In this document: positions 52,814-61,632 of the stretch, piece after piece
Layout of the letters: every line of letters starts with the position of its first letter
How positions within the stretch are numbered: the first letter of the stretch is position 1
DNA from: Cellvibrio sp. PSBB006
Lineage (GTDB): Bacteria; Pseudomonadota; Gammaproteobacteria; Pseudomonadales; Cellvibrionaceae
Length of the DNA: 64,000 bases
Assembly: GCF_002162135.1 (NCBI RefSeq)
Contig: NZ_CP021382.1
Location: forward strand, 372,001 to 436,000
Direction of reading: 5' to 3'
The notes under the pieces: model-generated
The model's input: only the letters and a program-made list of their open reading frames with translations
Told to the model about the DNA's origin: nothing
Database searches by the model: none
Made by a program: the position numbers and the translations under genes

Positions 52814-54832
52814 ATGTCGAAACAAGTTTTTTCCGTCAACAGCGAATTTGGTCCCGCCGGCGACCAACCCACTGCCATCGCCGGTTTGGTGAAAGGAATT
52901 CAAGCGGGGCTCGCACACCAGACGCTCTTGGGTGTGACCGGTTCGGGTAAGACCTTCACCATCGCCAATGTCATTGCCCAGGTTCAGCGGCCTACCTTGA
53001 TCATGGCCCACAACAAAACCCTCGCCGCGCAACTTTACGGTGAGTTCAAAGAGTTTTTCCCGAACAATGCGGTGGAATACTTCGTTTCCTATTACGACTA
53101 TTACCAACCCGAAGCCTACGTGCCATCATCCGATACTTTTATCGAAAAAGATTCCTCGATAAATGAACACATCGAACAAATGCGCTTGTCCGCCACCAAG
53201 GCGTTGATGGAACGCAAGGATGCGATTGTGGTGGCAACCGTATCGGCGATTTACGGCTTGGGTGATCCTGATTCTTATCTCAAGATGCTTCTGCATCTGG
53301 TGCGTGGCGACAAGATAGACCAGCGCGGTATTTTGCGTCGTCTCGCTGAGTTGCAATACACGCGCAACGATATGGAATTTCATCGCGCCACTTACCGTGT
53401 GCGCGGCGATGTGATTGATATCTATCCCGCCGACTCTGATTGCGATGCAGTGCGCGTGGAATTATTTGATGACGAGATTGAAAAAATTTCGATCTTTGAT
53501 CCGCTTACCGGTGAAGTGCTGCATAAAGTACCGCGTGTTACGATTTATCCGAAATCTCACTACGTCACACCGCGCAGTAAAATCATTGAAGCCATCGACA
53601 ACATAAAAGAAGAACTGAAAGGGCGGCTGGAATACCTGCGTGACAACAACAAACTGGTTGAAGCACAGCGACTGGAACAGCGCACGCGTTACGATCTGGA
53701 GATGATGCAGGAATTGGGTTACTGCAACGGTATTGAAAATTACTCGCGCTTTTTATCTGGCCGTAATCCTGGCGAGCCGCCACCGACATTATTTGATTAT
53801 TTGCCGGCGGAAGCGCTGTTAGTGATTGATGAATCCCACGTGACCGTGCCGCAGATCGGCGCCATGTACAAAGGTGACCGGTCGCGTAAGGAAACCTTGG
53901 TGGAATATGGTTTCCGTTTGCCTTCTGCATTGGATAACCGCCCCATGCGTTTCGATGAATGGGAGCGACTCGCGCCGCAGATGATTTTTGTATCGGCCAC
54001 GCCGGGCAAATACGAAGGCGAAAATGCCGGGCAGGTCGTGGAGCAGGTTGTGCGTCCTACGGGTCTTGTGGACCCAGAAATTGAAGTACGCCCGGCCACC
54101 AGTCAGGTGGATGACGTCTTGTCTGAAATTCGTTTACGTACGGCAAAAGATGAGCGTGTACTGATTACCGTGCTCACTAAACGCATGGCTGAAGACCTGA
54201 CCGAATATCTCGCCGAACACAGTGTGCGCGTGCGCTACCTGCACTCGGATATCGACACCGTAGAACGCGTGGAAATTATCCGCGACCTGCGCCTGGGTCA
54301 GTTCGATGTACTGGTAGGCATCAACCTGCTACGCGAAGGTTTGGATATGCCGGAGGTTTCGCTGGTGGCCATTCTCGATGCAGATAAAGAAGGCTTCCTG
54401 CGTTCTGACCGTTCGTTGATTCAAACCATCGGCCGCGCCGCGCGCAACGTCAATGGCCGTGCGATTCTCTATGCCGACCGTATGACCGGCTCCATGCAGC
54501 GCGCCATGGAAGAAACCGAGCGCCGCCGCCAGAAACAAGTTGAACACAACCTCAAACACGGCATTACCCCACAAGGTATCCGCAAAAATATTACCGACAT
54601 CATGGAAGGTTCGCAGGTCCCCGGTGCCGGCGGACGCAGTGCGCGCAATCGCGCGGCAGTGGCGGAGAAGCAGGGCAAGTATGCAGTGGATATGCACGGC
54701 GGGGATATTTGGAAAACGATCGATGCATTGGAAAAACAAATGTTCCAGGCGGCTAAAGATCTGGAGTTTGAAGCGGCAGCGAAACTGCGGGATCAGATTG
54801 AGAAGTTGAAGGAAAAAGCGATTGCGTTGTGA
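52814..54832 (+). CDS. uvrB: Excinuclease ABC subunit B
   Basis: The 672-residue DNA repair helicase acts with UvrA and UvrC in nucleotide excision repair. It has Walker [16 protein letters not shown], the beta-hairpin region [20 protein letters not shown], Walker [21 protein letters not shown], helicase motif VI (QTIGRAARN) and a C-terminal UVR domain ([20 protein letters not shown]). Length is standard. The region upstream has a LexA-like run but not a proper box. Confidence 0.98.
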   Translation: MSKQVFSVNSEFGPAGDQPTAIAGLVKGIQAGLAHQTLLGVTGSGKTFTIANVIAQVQRPTLIMAHNKTLAAQLYGEFKEFFPNNAVEYFVSYYDYYQPEAYVPSSDTFIEKDSSINEHIEQMRLSATKALMERKDAIVVATVSAIYGLGDPDSYLKMLLHLVRGDKIDQRGILRRLAELQYTRNDMEFHRATYRVRGDVIDIYPADSDCDAVRVELFDDEIEKISIFDPLTGEVLHKVPRVTIYPKSHYVTPRSKIIEAIDNIKEELKGRLEYLRDNNKLVEAQRLEQRTRYDLEMMQELGYCNGIENYSRFLSGRNPGEPPPTLFDYLPAEALLVIDESHVTVPQIGAMYKGDRSRKETLVEYGFRLPSALDNRPMRFDEWERLAPQMIFVSATPGKYEGENAGQVVEQVVRPTGLVDPEIEVRPATSQVDDVLSEIRLRTAKDERVLITVLTKRMAEDLTEYLAEHSVRVRYLHSDIDTVERVEIIRDLRLGQFDVLVGINLLREGLDMPEVSLVAILDADKEGFLRSDRSLIQTIGRAARNVNGRAILYADRMTGSMQRAMEETERRRQKQVEHNLKHGITPQGIRKNITDIMEGSQVPGAGGRSARNRAAVAEKQGKYAVDMHGGDIWKTIDALEKQMFQAAKDLEFEAAAKLRDQIEKLKEKAIAL

Positions 54833-54854
54833 TTTGAGCGCAGATGGTGAGTGC

Positions 54855-55030
54855 CAGTAGTCCGCTTGTCATTAGGTCATTGATTTCGAAAACGCATGAA
54901 TACGTCCATGTAGCTCCCTCAATTCATCCCTCGGCAACTGCTCCTGCGTTGCTCTACCTCCTGCATCCATGCAGTCGTGAATTGAGGGTTTCGAAATCAA
55001 TGACCTAACGCCAAGCTCGCATTGTAGGGC
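54855..55030. repeat. Covarying-arm inverted-repeat element, copy 3 (enlarged)
   Basis: The arms 54872-54891 (TTAGGTCATTGATTTCGAAA) and 54989-55008 are perfect 20-bp reverse complements. The core GCATGAATACGTCCATGTAG and CTCCCTCAATTCATCC is like copies 1 and 2. The loop then carries about 45 extra bases with two smaller hairpins (GCAACTG...CGTTGC and CTGCATCCATGCAG). The outer flanks CGCTTGTCA and CGCCAAGCTCGC extend the stem imperfectly. It separates the convergent uvrB and GFOR-like genes. Confidence 0.85.
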
Positions 55031-55068
55031 TTCATTTAGGGATTGGTATTGTTATTAGCACCAAAAAA

Positions 55069-56154
55069 TTACAAACGAATTTCTTTACCTTCTTTAGCAG
55101 CTTTAAAAATCGCATCCACTATTCGGATATCTCTCAATCCCTCCTCACCCGGCACCAGTACCGGCGAATTATTTAAAATTGCCAAGGCATCATTATCCAT
55201 CTGCCGCGCTTGCTGATTTTCAATCGGCGTATTTAATAAGGTGCCGTCACTCGTGCGACCCTGTACCCCGTTGTAAGACTGGAACGGCTGTAATTCATAC
55301 CAGCCTTTTTCACATTGCGCATGCAGGCGATTCATACCACGCGCATAGCTGGTGGCACATTCTGCGATGCAGCCGCTGGGAAATTGCAGGCGGAATTCCA
55401 TGGTTTCATCCACATCTTTATACATCGGGCGGATGCTTTCCTGGCGTGCGGTGACCGCGATAGGCTCTTCGCCGGAGGTATAGCGCGCTGCGTTGAGAGG
55501 GTACACGCCCATGTCATACATGGCACCACCGCCTAACTTCGGATCAGCACGCCAGCCGTGGGAGCCGCCGCTGCGATAGCCCGCTTCGGCGGTAATTAAT
55601 TGAATCTTGCCGTAGGGTTTTTCCGTGGCCATCTGGATAACCCTCTGGGTATTAGGTTCGTGCTGCATGCGGTAACCGATGGTCAGTTTCACCTTATTTT
55701 TCTTACACGCGGCGATCATTTCCTCGCACTCGCCAGCGTTCATCGCCATAGGCTTTTCGCACCAGACGTGTTTTCCCGCTTCGGCACCGATGATGGAATA
55801 TTGCTTGTGCAGGCCGGTTGGCAGCACGATATACACTACATCAATATCGGGGTTATCGGCCATCTGGTGCATATTGTCGTAGTTGTACACGTTTTTATCG
55901 GCGATGTTGTATTGCTTTTGCCACACCGGAATTTTTTCTGGCGAACCGGTAACAATACCGGCCAAGTAACAATGTTCTGTCTGTTGCAGGGCGGGAGCGA
56001 GTTGGCCTCGGCTATAAGAGCCCAGGCCCACCAGTGCCACCCCGATTTTTTTCTTGCCGGATGGGGCAGCGAAGAGTCCGGGTGCGAGAGAAAAGGCGCC
56101 CAGAGCAGCCATAGCTTTAATCAAATCGCGACGGGAAAACGGTGGATAGCTCAT
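55069..56154 (-). CDS. Tat-exported Gfo/Idh/MocA oxidoreductase, GFOR-like
   Basis: The 361-residue protein starts with a twin-arginine signal (SRRDLIKAMAALGAFSLAPG). A Rossmann domain follows with GVALVGLGSYSRGQLAPALQ, then VYIVLPTGLHKQYSIIGAEA and GKHVWCEKPMA, where the Lys is catalytic. The C-terminal part (GGGAMYDMGVYPLNAARYTS) is close in pattern to glucose-fructose oxidoreductase of Zymomonas. Such enzymes keep NADP(H) bound and act on sugars in the periplasm. The sugar substrate is not certain; GH109-type enzymes share the fold. It converges on uvrB. Confidence 0.85.
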   Translation of the reverse strand: MSYPPFSRRDLIKAMAALGAFSLAPGLFAAPSGKKKIGVALVGLGSYSRGQLAPALQQTEHCYLAGIVTGSPEKIPVWQKQYNIADKNVYNYDNMHQMADNPDIDVVYIVLPTGLHKQYSIIGAEAGKHVWCEKPMAMNAGECEEMIAACKKNKVKLTIGYRMQHEPNTQRVIQMATEKPYGKIQLITAEAGYRSGGSHGWRADPKLGGGAMYDMGVYPLNAARYTSGEEPIAVTARQESIRPMYKDVDETMEFRLQFPSGCIAECATSYARGMNRLHAQCEKGWYELQPFQSYNGVQGRTSDGTLLNTPIENQQARQMDNDALAILNNSPVLVPGEEGLRDIRIVDAIFKAAKEGKEIRL

Positions 56155-56284
56155 CGTTCACTCCTTTACGGTTGGGAAAATGCGCATTGACGAAATAGAG
56201 ATTGGAGTCAGTTTTACGTCGTCAGCTCCCTGCGGGCAAACAGCTAAACAAAAAATTACCTCGGTAGTTAGGGTTTTCAATGGC

Positions 56285-56290
56285 TATAAT
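56285..56290 (+). promoter_or_regulatory. -10 box upstream of the TauE-type permease
   Basis: A perfect TATAAT lies 35 bp before the permease start. No good -35 box is found at 16-18 bp, so the promoter would be weak or activator-dependent. Confidence 0.35.
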
Positions 56291-56325
56291 GCGCGGCTTT
56301 CCTTGTTGTCTATGAATTTCCTGCC

Positions 56326-57111
56326 ATGGCTGATCTCGCGTTTTACCAGTACTTGTTGATTGCACTGATTTTTATCTGGAGCGGTTTCGTGCGTTCCGGT
56401 TTGGGTTTTGGCGGCGCCGTGCTCTCGTTACCTTTCCTGTTGTTGGTGGACAACCAACCGCTGGTGTACTTGCCCTTGATCGCGGTGCACCTGTTGGTTT
56501 TTTCTGCACTGACGGTCTGGCAGAACCAGCGCAAGCAAGGGCGTAGGTCGACCAGCGAATCGGCGCCGGAGAGCACCGTAGATTGGGCGTATCTGAAAAA
56601 AGCCCTGGCGATCATGATCGTTCCCAAGATAGTCGGGGTGCTGGGTTTATTAACCTTGCCGGCAGGATTAATGACCGGAATTATTTTTGGTATTGTGTCC
56701 GTCTACTCGATTTCCTACATCATCAATCGGCCATTCAAAAGCAATCATCCGGTGTTGGACACTGGATTCCTCATGCTCGGAGGTTATATCAGTGGCACCT
56801 CCCTGATCGGCGCGCCCTTGATCATTTCGGTATTTGCCACTCACGTCGCTAAACACCAATTGCGCGATACGCTGTTCGTACTCTGGTTCATCCTGGTGAC
56901 CATTAAAATGGCGGCGTTCATCTATGCGGGCGTGGACTTGCAACTGATTCACCATCTCTGGTTGCTGCCTTGCGCCGCTGTCGGTCATGTGATCGGCCTG
57001 CGCTTTCATCACCGTATTCTGGAGGGCGATCCGAAGGTGTTTTATCGGGTGCTGGGTGTGACATTGTTGATCGTCAGCCTGGTCGGTATCGCCTCTTTGG
57101 TTGTTAATTAA
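56326..57111 (+). CDS. TauE/SafE family membrane permease
   Basis: The 261-residue protein has seven or eight membrane helices and the two-repeat layout of TauE/SafE (DUF81) proteins. The first repeat is IFIWSGFVRSGLGFGGAVLS; the second is GFLMLGGYISGTSLIGAPLI, with the glycine-rich turns expected. Members export sulfite, sulfoacetate or similar anions. The substrate cannot be told here. The RsmB-like gene begins 32 bp later on the same strand. Confidence 0.85.
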   Translation: MADLAFYQYLLIALIFIWSGFVRSGLGFGGAVLSLPFLLLVDNQPLVYLPLIAVHLLVFSALTVWQNQRKQGRRSTSESAPESTVDWAYLKKALAIMIVPKIVGVLGLLTLPAGLMTGIIFGIVSVYSISYIINRPFKSNHPVLDTGFLMLGGYISGTSLIGAPLIISVFATHVAKHQLRDTLFVLWFILVTIKMAAFIYAGVDLQLIHHLWLLPCAAVGHVIGLRFHHRILEGDPKVFYRVLGVTLLIVSLVGIASLVVN

Positions 57112-57143
57112 TTTTTATGAATAGTTGTGGCAGGTAAAACGTG

Positions 57144-58544
57144 ATGACAATGGCGTGGAGCAATGCACCCTATGAACTATTGTTGCCGCTATGGCGCCAA
57201 TGGTTAGCAGAAGATGCACAACTAACCGGGCAATGGCCATTGCTGGATCGCTGGTTGAAGCGACAGTTACCGTTTGTGAAAAATCATGGCAAGCCAACGC
57301 ATCGAAAGAAAGTGCAGCCATTGGATCTTGCAACACAATTAATGTTATCGGCAGCCATGTTTTCGGCGATGCGTTATTTACAACTTGCGGCTGCGTTGGA
57401 ACACAGTTACCGCGCACAAACACTGGCGTTGGACTGGTCGGCGTGGGATAGCAATTGGACTGCAGCAGAGGTGCATAAAATTTCCCCCACTGCTTTTTGG
57501 TATTGGGTGACTTTGCGTAACACGACAGATGCCCCTGCGCCGGGAGCATTGCGCGATGCTGAGTCACGCAAAGCGTGGTTTTTGAGAGCACAACAAAGCT
57601 TGGCAGGGTCAAATAATGAAGGGGCAGACATTTCGCTTGGGCAAAGTCAGCACGTTGCCTCGGAATTGTTGTGGCACGGCTTGCGCCCACAGTGGTGGGA
57701 TCTTTTGCAGGCGCGCGCGCAGGTCAGCGAATGGTCGGCGCAAGATCTGAACGGCTTCGTTGCAATGCAAAGCCAATCTCCGCCGCTCTGGCTCCGGCCC
57801 CAAGGTGAGATGACGGCAGAGGATTTACTGCCATTGTTGAGCGCGGAAGGGGTAGACGTAGTACTCGATAGCGAAGGACTTTACGCCCTGGGTGGTACAG
57901 GTATTACTCAAACCTCATCGTACAAAAACGGTTGGGTCGAAATTCAGGACCGGGCAAGCCAGCATATCGCAGCCTGCGTTGCTGCGCGACCGGGTGATAA
58001 AGTCTGGGATGCCTGCGCGGGGGCGGGGGGGAAATCCCTGGCGATTGCCGCCTGCATGAATAATAAAGGCATGGTACTGGCGACGGATTTGCAGAGTTAT
58101 AAACTGGACGAACTCAAACGTCGCGCGAAGCGTGCGGGTTTGTATAACATCCGAACTTTTGAATGGCAGGGCAGAGAAGCGCTGCGTTTACCTGCTGAGG
58201 CGGCGCGTCAGCAAGGCTTCGACTGGGTCTTGGTGGATGCGCCCTGTACCTCGGCCGGCACCTGGCGACGCAATCCGGATGCGCGCTGGCGTTTTAATGC
58301 GGTGGATACCAGCGAACTGCTGGATCTGCAAAAAGCCATCTTGCTCTCTGCCAGTAAAGCCGTCCGGCCAGGCGGTTATCTGGTTTATGCAACCTGCAGC
58401 TGGCAGGTTAGCGAGAATGAAAATCAGGTGGATGACTTTTTAGCATGTCAGCTCGCATTTTCATTGGCATCTCGGACGCTGGTAGGGGCGCCTGCATGGA
58501 ACGCGGATACGATGTTCGTTGCGGTACTCAAACGCGCCAATTGA
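57144..58544 (+). CDS. RsmB/NOP2-type RNA cytosine-C5 methyltransferase
   Basis: The protein has about 466 residues. The SAM-binding region reads VWDACAGAGGKSLAIAACMN and VLATDLQSYKLDELKRRAKR. The catalytic Cys pair of m5C enzymes is in DAPCTSAGTWRRNPDARWRF and YATCSWQVSENENQVDDFL. The N-terminal part differs from housekeeping RsmB (no NusB domain is clear), so this is a paralogue whose RNA target is unknown. GTG 57141, ATG 57144 and ATG 57150 are all in frame. Confidence 0.88.
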   Translation: MTMAWSNAPYELLLPLWRQWLAEDAQLTGQWPLLDRWLKRQLPFVKNHGKPTHRKKVQPLDLATQLMLSAAMFSAMRYLQLAAALEHSYRAQTLALDWSAWDSNWTAAEVHKISPTAFWYWVTLRNTTDAPAPGALRDAESRKAWFLRAQQSLAGSNNEGADISLGQSQHVASELLWHGLRPQWWDLLQARAQVSEWSAQDLNGFVAMQSQSPPLWLRPQGEMTAEDLLPLLSAEGVDVVLDSEGLYALGGTGITQTSSYKNGWVEIQDRASQHIAACVAARPGDKVWDACAGAGGKSLAIAACMNNKGMVLATDLQSYKLDELKRRAKRAGLYNIRTFEWQGREALRLPAEAARQQGFDWVLVDAPCTSAGTWRRNPDARWRFNAVDTSELLDLQKAILLSASKAVRPGGYLVYATCSWQVSENENQVDDFLACQLAFSLASRTLVGAPAWNADTMFVAVLKRAN

Positions 58545-58735
58545 GTTATTGGAGGTTAATCCTTCGATTGATAACCGGCTGTTGCAGAATTTCTCTTCAC
58601 GAAAACCGCGTTTTTCATGGCCCGCAACGGCAGGGCACTTCCCCGCTTTCAGTTATTAACTGTTTGTTCCCATAGTACTTTTTTTCCTTAAAAGCCCTGA
58701 ATCTGCGAATTGTGACGCAATAAGTAATATTTTGC

Positions 58736-58781
58736 TTGGTATTAAGTAACAAAAATATTGCGTTTTTATTGGTATTAAGTA
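58736..58781. repeat. Direct repeat TTGGTATTAAGTA, two copies 33 bp apart
   Basis: Identical 13-bp words at 58736-58748 and 58769-58781 are spaced by 33 bp start to start, about three helical turns, as for cooperative regulator sites. No gene start is near enough to assign a target. Confidence 0.55.
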
Positions 58782-59087
58782 TCATTGGTCCATCTGAGCA
58801 GTAAGCAGTACCACTAACAATAAAGATTTGTAGTCCTAAATTGCCCGTTTGTAATGTGTTGAGCAAGCCCGTTTTCATAAGGGGAAATAGCAGGTGCTGG
58901 AACGGATCATTCCGCTATCGGCCTTGACTATTTTTTCATGCACATTTTCTGTTGTGGAATGATTAGCCAAACCAGGTTTGCGCGCATCCTTCCCGTTCAT
59001 GTTGTATCCCGAGTGTTAGTGATGACTTCGTCATCGTGACATATGTTTTTTGTGGCCATTAGTCTGGCGATTCATTTCGCCTTTGTT

Positions 59088-59167
59088 GTTAACAGGTTGT
59101 TGAAAAGCGGTTCCAGGTTATGCGCGGCCTGATCGATTTTTTCAAACAGCTTTCATCACCTGTTAAC
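59088..59167. repeat. 80-bp inverted repeat with GTTAACAGGT ends
   Basis: GTTAACAGGT (59088-59097) pairs exactly with ACCTGTTAAC (59158-59167). The next bases, TGTTGAAAAGC and GCTTTCATC, continue the pairing with small mismatches. It could fold as a long hairpin in RNA or DNA. It lies 152 bp before the small membrane gene. Confidence 0.55.
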
Positions 59168-59319
59168 ATTTTTTTGATGCCAGGGTTTATACAAAATATA
59201 TTCGGTCAATACCCCAGCATTAATGTGTTCTTGTTGGCAGCGTAAAAATTAAAAATTTACCGGCATAGTGCCAGGTAAAAATAATTCACTCTTTGGTTGG
59301 CATTGGGGTGTTTAAGGCA

Positions 59320-59883
59320 ATGGTGCATACATTGACAGTCTATCTTCATCTGATCGCTGCATGTTCGGCGATTGGCGTTATTCTGATTTCAGACTTGAAA
59401 CTATCAACTTATTTTTTCAATTCGAGCTCAGAAGACAAACACCCCGATATTCACCTTGAGATAAAAATCATCATCGCTTCGCTGGCTGTGTTATGGGCCA
59501 CTGGTTTGTTGTTGGTGTTGCAGGGCATTGCGGTTAATCCTGAATATTTGCATAACCAAAAACTGCAGGCGAAGATAATTCTGGTGATTATTCTCACCAT
59601 CAATGCATTTGCACTTCATCTGGTTTCCTTGCCGCGAATTTTTAACTTCGATCAACACGACGAATTTGCCAAGACAGTATTGCCCGCGTCCATTTCTAAC
59701 AGCATTTGGTTTTATGCCGCTTTTCTGGGGGTTGCTCGCCATTGGAATTTTTCCGAATCGCTGGCCTTTGTATTAAGTGTCTGGGTAATGATCTGGATGA
59801 TGGCATTTGCCGCGATGTACGTATTAATTCGTATGGCTAAAAACCGACGTTTAAAGCTGGAGGCTGCCTCCGTAGTTTATTGA
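59320..59883 (+). CDS. DUF2214-like membrane protein
   Basis: The protein has 187 residues from ATG 59320, preceded by AAGG. About five membrane helices are seen (HTLTVYLHLIAACSAIGVIL, IIIASLAVLWATGLLLVLQG, AKIILVIILTINAFALHLVS, SNSIWFYAAFLGVARHWNF and AFVLSVWVMIWMMAFAAMYV), with a His in the first helix and HLVSLP in the third. The pattern resembles DUF2214-type membrane proteins, but I am not sure. It is the nearest gene upstream of the LPMO, separated by 394 bp. Confidence 0.6.
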   Translation: MVHTLTVYLHLIAACSAIGVILISDLKLSTYFFNSSSEDKHPDIHLEIKIIIASLAVLWATGLLLVLQGIAVNPEYLHNQKLQAKIILVIILTINAFALHLVSLPRIFNFDQHDEFAKTVLPASISNSIWFYAAFLGVARHWNFSESLAFVLSVWVMIWMMAFAAMYVLIRMAKNRRLKLEAASVVY

Positions 59884-59971
59884 TGGGCACGTAAGTAAAG
59901 TGTATCGCTGCTTATCAATGCAAGGATTGTAGAATTTATATGATCTGTGCCGAGTGAAATGCGGAACTTGG

Positions 59972-59987
59972 TCACAAAATTTTGTGA
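59972..59987. promoter_or_regulatory. Perfect 16-bp palindrome upstream of the LPMO gene
   Basis: TCACAAAATTTTGTGA is exactly self-complementary. It is 290 bp before the LPMO start and 89 bp past the preceding gene. It fits a dimeric regulator site; it does not match the CRP (TGTGA...TCACA) orientation. Confidence 0.45.
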
Positions 59988-60088
59988 TAAATATTTTCTT
60001 TATTCTGTTTTCCGGATTTGTCTTTTGAAAAGCACGGTGAAATTGTTTTTTAGTTATTGATGCGTGCCGGAAGATACTTAAATTTAAT

Positions 60089-60133
60089 GATATTAAATAC
60101 CGTTGAAAATAAAAAAATATGGTATTTAATATC
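60089..60133. promoter_or_regulatory. 13-bp perfect inverted repeat upstream of the LPMO gene
   Basis: GATATTAAATACC (60089-60101) and GGTATTTAATATC (60121-60133) are exact reverse complements around a 19-bp A-rich spacer. Such an arrangement may be a two-site operator or form a hairpin in the leader. It lies 145-189 bp before the LPMO start. Confidence 0.5.
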
Positions 60134-60277
60134 TTTGATGGATACAATCTGGTTTCGATATTTTCAGTGGAGGGGGTAAGCAGTACCACTGGCGTATCGA
60201 GAGGTTGTTATAAATGGTGGCTGACAAGTCACTGAACTGTTGTCTACTTGCAAACCAAAAACGCAGGAGATTGAGGC

Positions 60278-61465
60278 GTGAAAACAACTAATATAAAACG
60301 TTCCATCGCGGGCGTTAAAACCCGTAAAGGCTTGGGTGCCTTGGCATTAATCGTCGGTGCAGCTTCTTTGCTTCCAGCTACTGGAGCTAATGCGCACGGT
60401 TACATTTCATCACCCAAAAGCCGTGTGATCATGTGTAAAGAAAACGGAATTGAAAACCCATCGCATCCGGCTTGTATCGCTGCCAAGGCAGCCGGCAACC
60501 AGGGACTGTACACGCCGCAAGAAGTGGCTGTCGGCGGGGTGCGTGATGACCACCAGAACTTTATCCCCGATGGTAGATTGTGTAGCGTTGGTCGTTCCAA
60601 TCTCTACGGTATGGATTTGGCAAGGACCGACTGGCCAGCAACTAACGTCACCTCAGGTTTCATGAACTTTGTGTGGACTAATACCGCTGCTCACAAAACC
60701 ATGTACTTCCGCTACTACATCACCAAAGAAGGCTATAACCACAGCCAACCACTGCGTTGGAGCGATTTGGTACAGATTCACGAATCAGGTCAAGCTGATC
60801 AGGAATGGGTTTCTACCCACAGTGTCTGGATGCCTCCACGTACTGGCAAACACATTGTCTATAGCATTTGGCAACGTGATTGGGTAAGAGATGCGGCTGA
60901 AGGTTTCTATCAGTGTGTGGATGTTGACTACGGTAACGGTGGCAATCCGCCAGCAAGCTCTTCCAGCTCCAGCAGCGTATCCAGCAGCGTTCCGAGCAGC
61001 TCCAGCTCTTCTAACTCCAATGACACCTGTGCTGCTCTGCCAGCTTGGGCTTCGGGCACCGTTTACAATAATGGTAACCAGGTCAAGCACGACGGTAAGC
61101 GTTACCAGGCTCAGTGGTGGACTCAAGGTCAAAACCCGGCCAACAACTCTGGTCCTGCAGGTTCAGGCTTTGTTTGGTTGGATTTGGGTAGCTGTACCGG
61201 TTCACCGGTTTCCAGCAGCTCCAGCTCAGTTGCCAGCTCAAGCAGCTCAGTTGTATCCAGCAGCTCTTCTTCTGTAAGCACCGGTAACTGCACTTCACCG
61301 GCTTATGTTGATGGCAGCTCATACTCAACTGGCGCTAAAGTTGTTAACGGCGGCAGCGAGTACCAGTGTACTGTCGGCGGCTGGTGTACAGTGGGTGGTC
61401 CATACGCTCCAGGTTCAGGTTGGGCTTGGACAAACGCATGGAGTTACGTGCGTAGCTGTAATTAA
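60278..61465 (+). CDS. lpmo10A: Secreted AA10 lytic polysaccharide monooxygenase with CBM5 and CBM73 modules
   Basis: The 395-residue protein starts at GTG 60278 after AGGAG. A signal peptide (1-39, ending GANA) leaves His40 as the mature N-terminus (HGYISSP), the first copper-brace ligand. The second is His139 (TNTAAHKT). AEGFYQC supplies the axial Phe. The catalytic domain (40-219) is followed by a poly-Ser linker (about 226-247), a chitin-binding CBM5-like module (about 250-306, ALPAWASGTVYNNGNQVKHD), a second Ser linker (about 308-333) and a Cys-rich CBM73-like module (to 394, CTVGGWCTVGGPYAPGSGWA). This matches the chitin-active LPMO10A of Cellvibrio japonicus, which cleaves crystalline chitin oxidatively. 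Ser linkers are typical of that genus. Confidence 0.97.
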   Translation: MKTTNIKRSIAGVKTRKGLGALALIVGAASLLPATGANAHGYISSPKSRVIMCKENGIENPSHPACIAAKAAGNQGLYTPQEVAVGGVRDDHQNFIPDGRLCSVGRSNLYGMDLARTDWPATNVTSGFMNFVWTNTAAHKTMYFRYYITKEGYNHSQPLRWSDLVQIHESGQADQEWVSTHSVWMPPRTGKHIVYSIWQRDWVRDAAEGFYQCVDVDYGNGGNPPASSSSSSSVSSSVPSSSSSSNSNDTCAALPAWASGTVYNNGNQVKHDGKRYQAQWWTQGQNPANNSGPAGSGFVWLDLGSCTGSPVSSSSSSVASSSSSVVSSSSSSVSTGNCTSPAYVDGSSYSTGAKVVNGGSEYQCTVGGWCTVGGPYAPGSGWAWTNAWSYVRSCN

Positions 61466-61486
61466 TCAGCTTCTGCGGTAAACAAG

Positions 61487-61509
61487 AAAGCCAGCGTTAT
61501 GCTGGCTTT
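61487..61509 (+). terminator. Rho-independent terminator of the LPMO gene
   Basis: AAAGCCAGC GTTAT GCTGGCTTT is followed by TTTTGTTTTT. It starts 22 bp after the stop codon. Confidence 0.92.
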
Positions 61510-61632
61510 TTTGTTTTTGTAGGTTGGGATTTTTGTTGTGGTATTTTGGGTGTGAAGGCCAAGGTTTTGTGTCGGATTACGATGCTCTCCTTGCGAGTAT
61601 CTAACCGCAAACTGCAGTAGCCATTCTGAAAA

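Larger units (their letters stand above)
58545..59319. other. AT-rich intergenic region with direct and inverted repeats
   Basis: No gene is supported in about 775 bases; the one longer minus-strand frame lacks a ribosome site. It holds a 13-bp direct repeat TTGGTATTAAGTA at 58736-58748 and 58769-58781, and the 15-bp word GTAAGCAGTACCACT at 58801-58815, which recurs at 60176. It also has a GATGAC TTC GTCATC hairpin near 59021-59035 and a long inverted repeat (59088-59167). Base composition is clearly more AT-rich than the flanking genes. Confidence 0.6.
59884..60277. other. Regulatory region upstream of the LPMO gene
   Basis: No gene is seen. Very AT-rich sequence contains a 16-bp perfect palindrome (59972-59987), a 13-bp perfect inverted repeat (60089-60133) and the 15-bp word GTAAGCAGTACCACT at 60176-60190. 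These probably include control sites for lpmo10A. AGGAG at about 60263-60267 is its ribosome site. Confidence 0.55.

Noticed and set aside
58615..58878. 87-codon minus-strand frame in the AT-rich intergenic region
   Set aside because: No ribosome site before its ATG, no recognisable domain, and it lies in non-coding-like AT-rich sequence.
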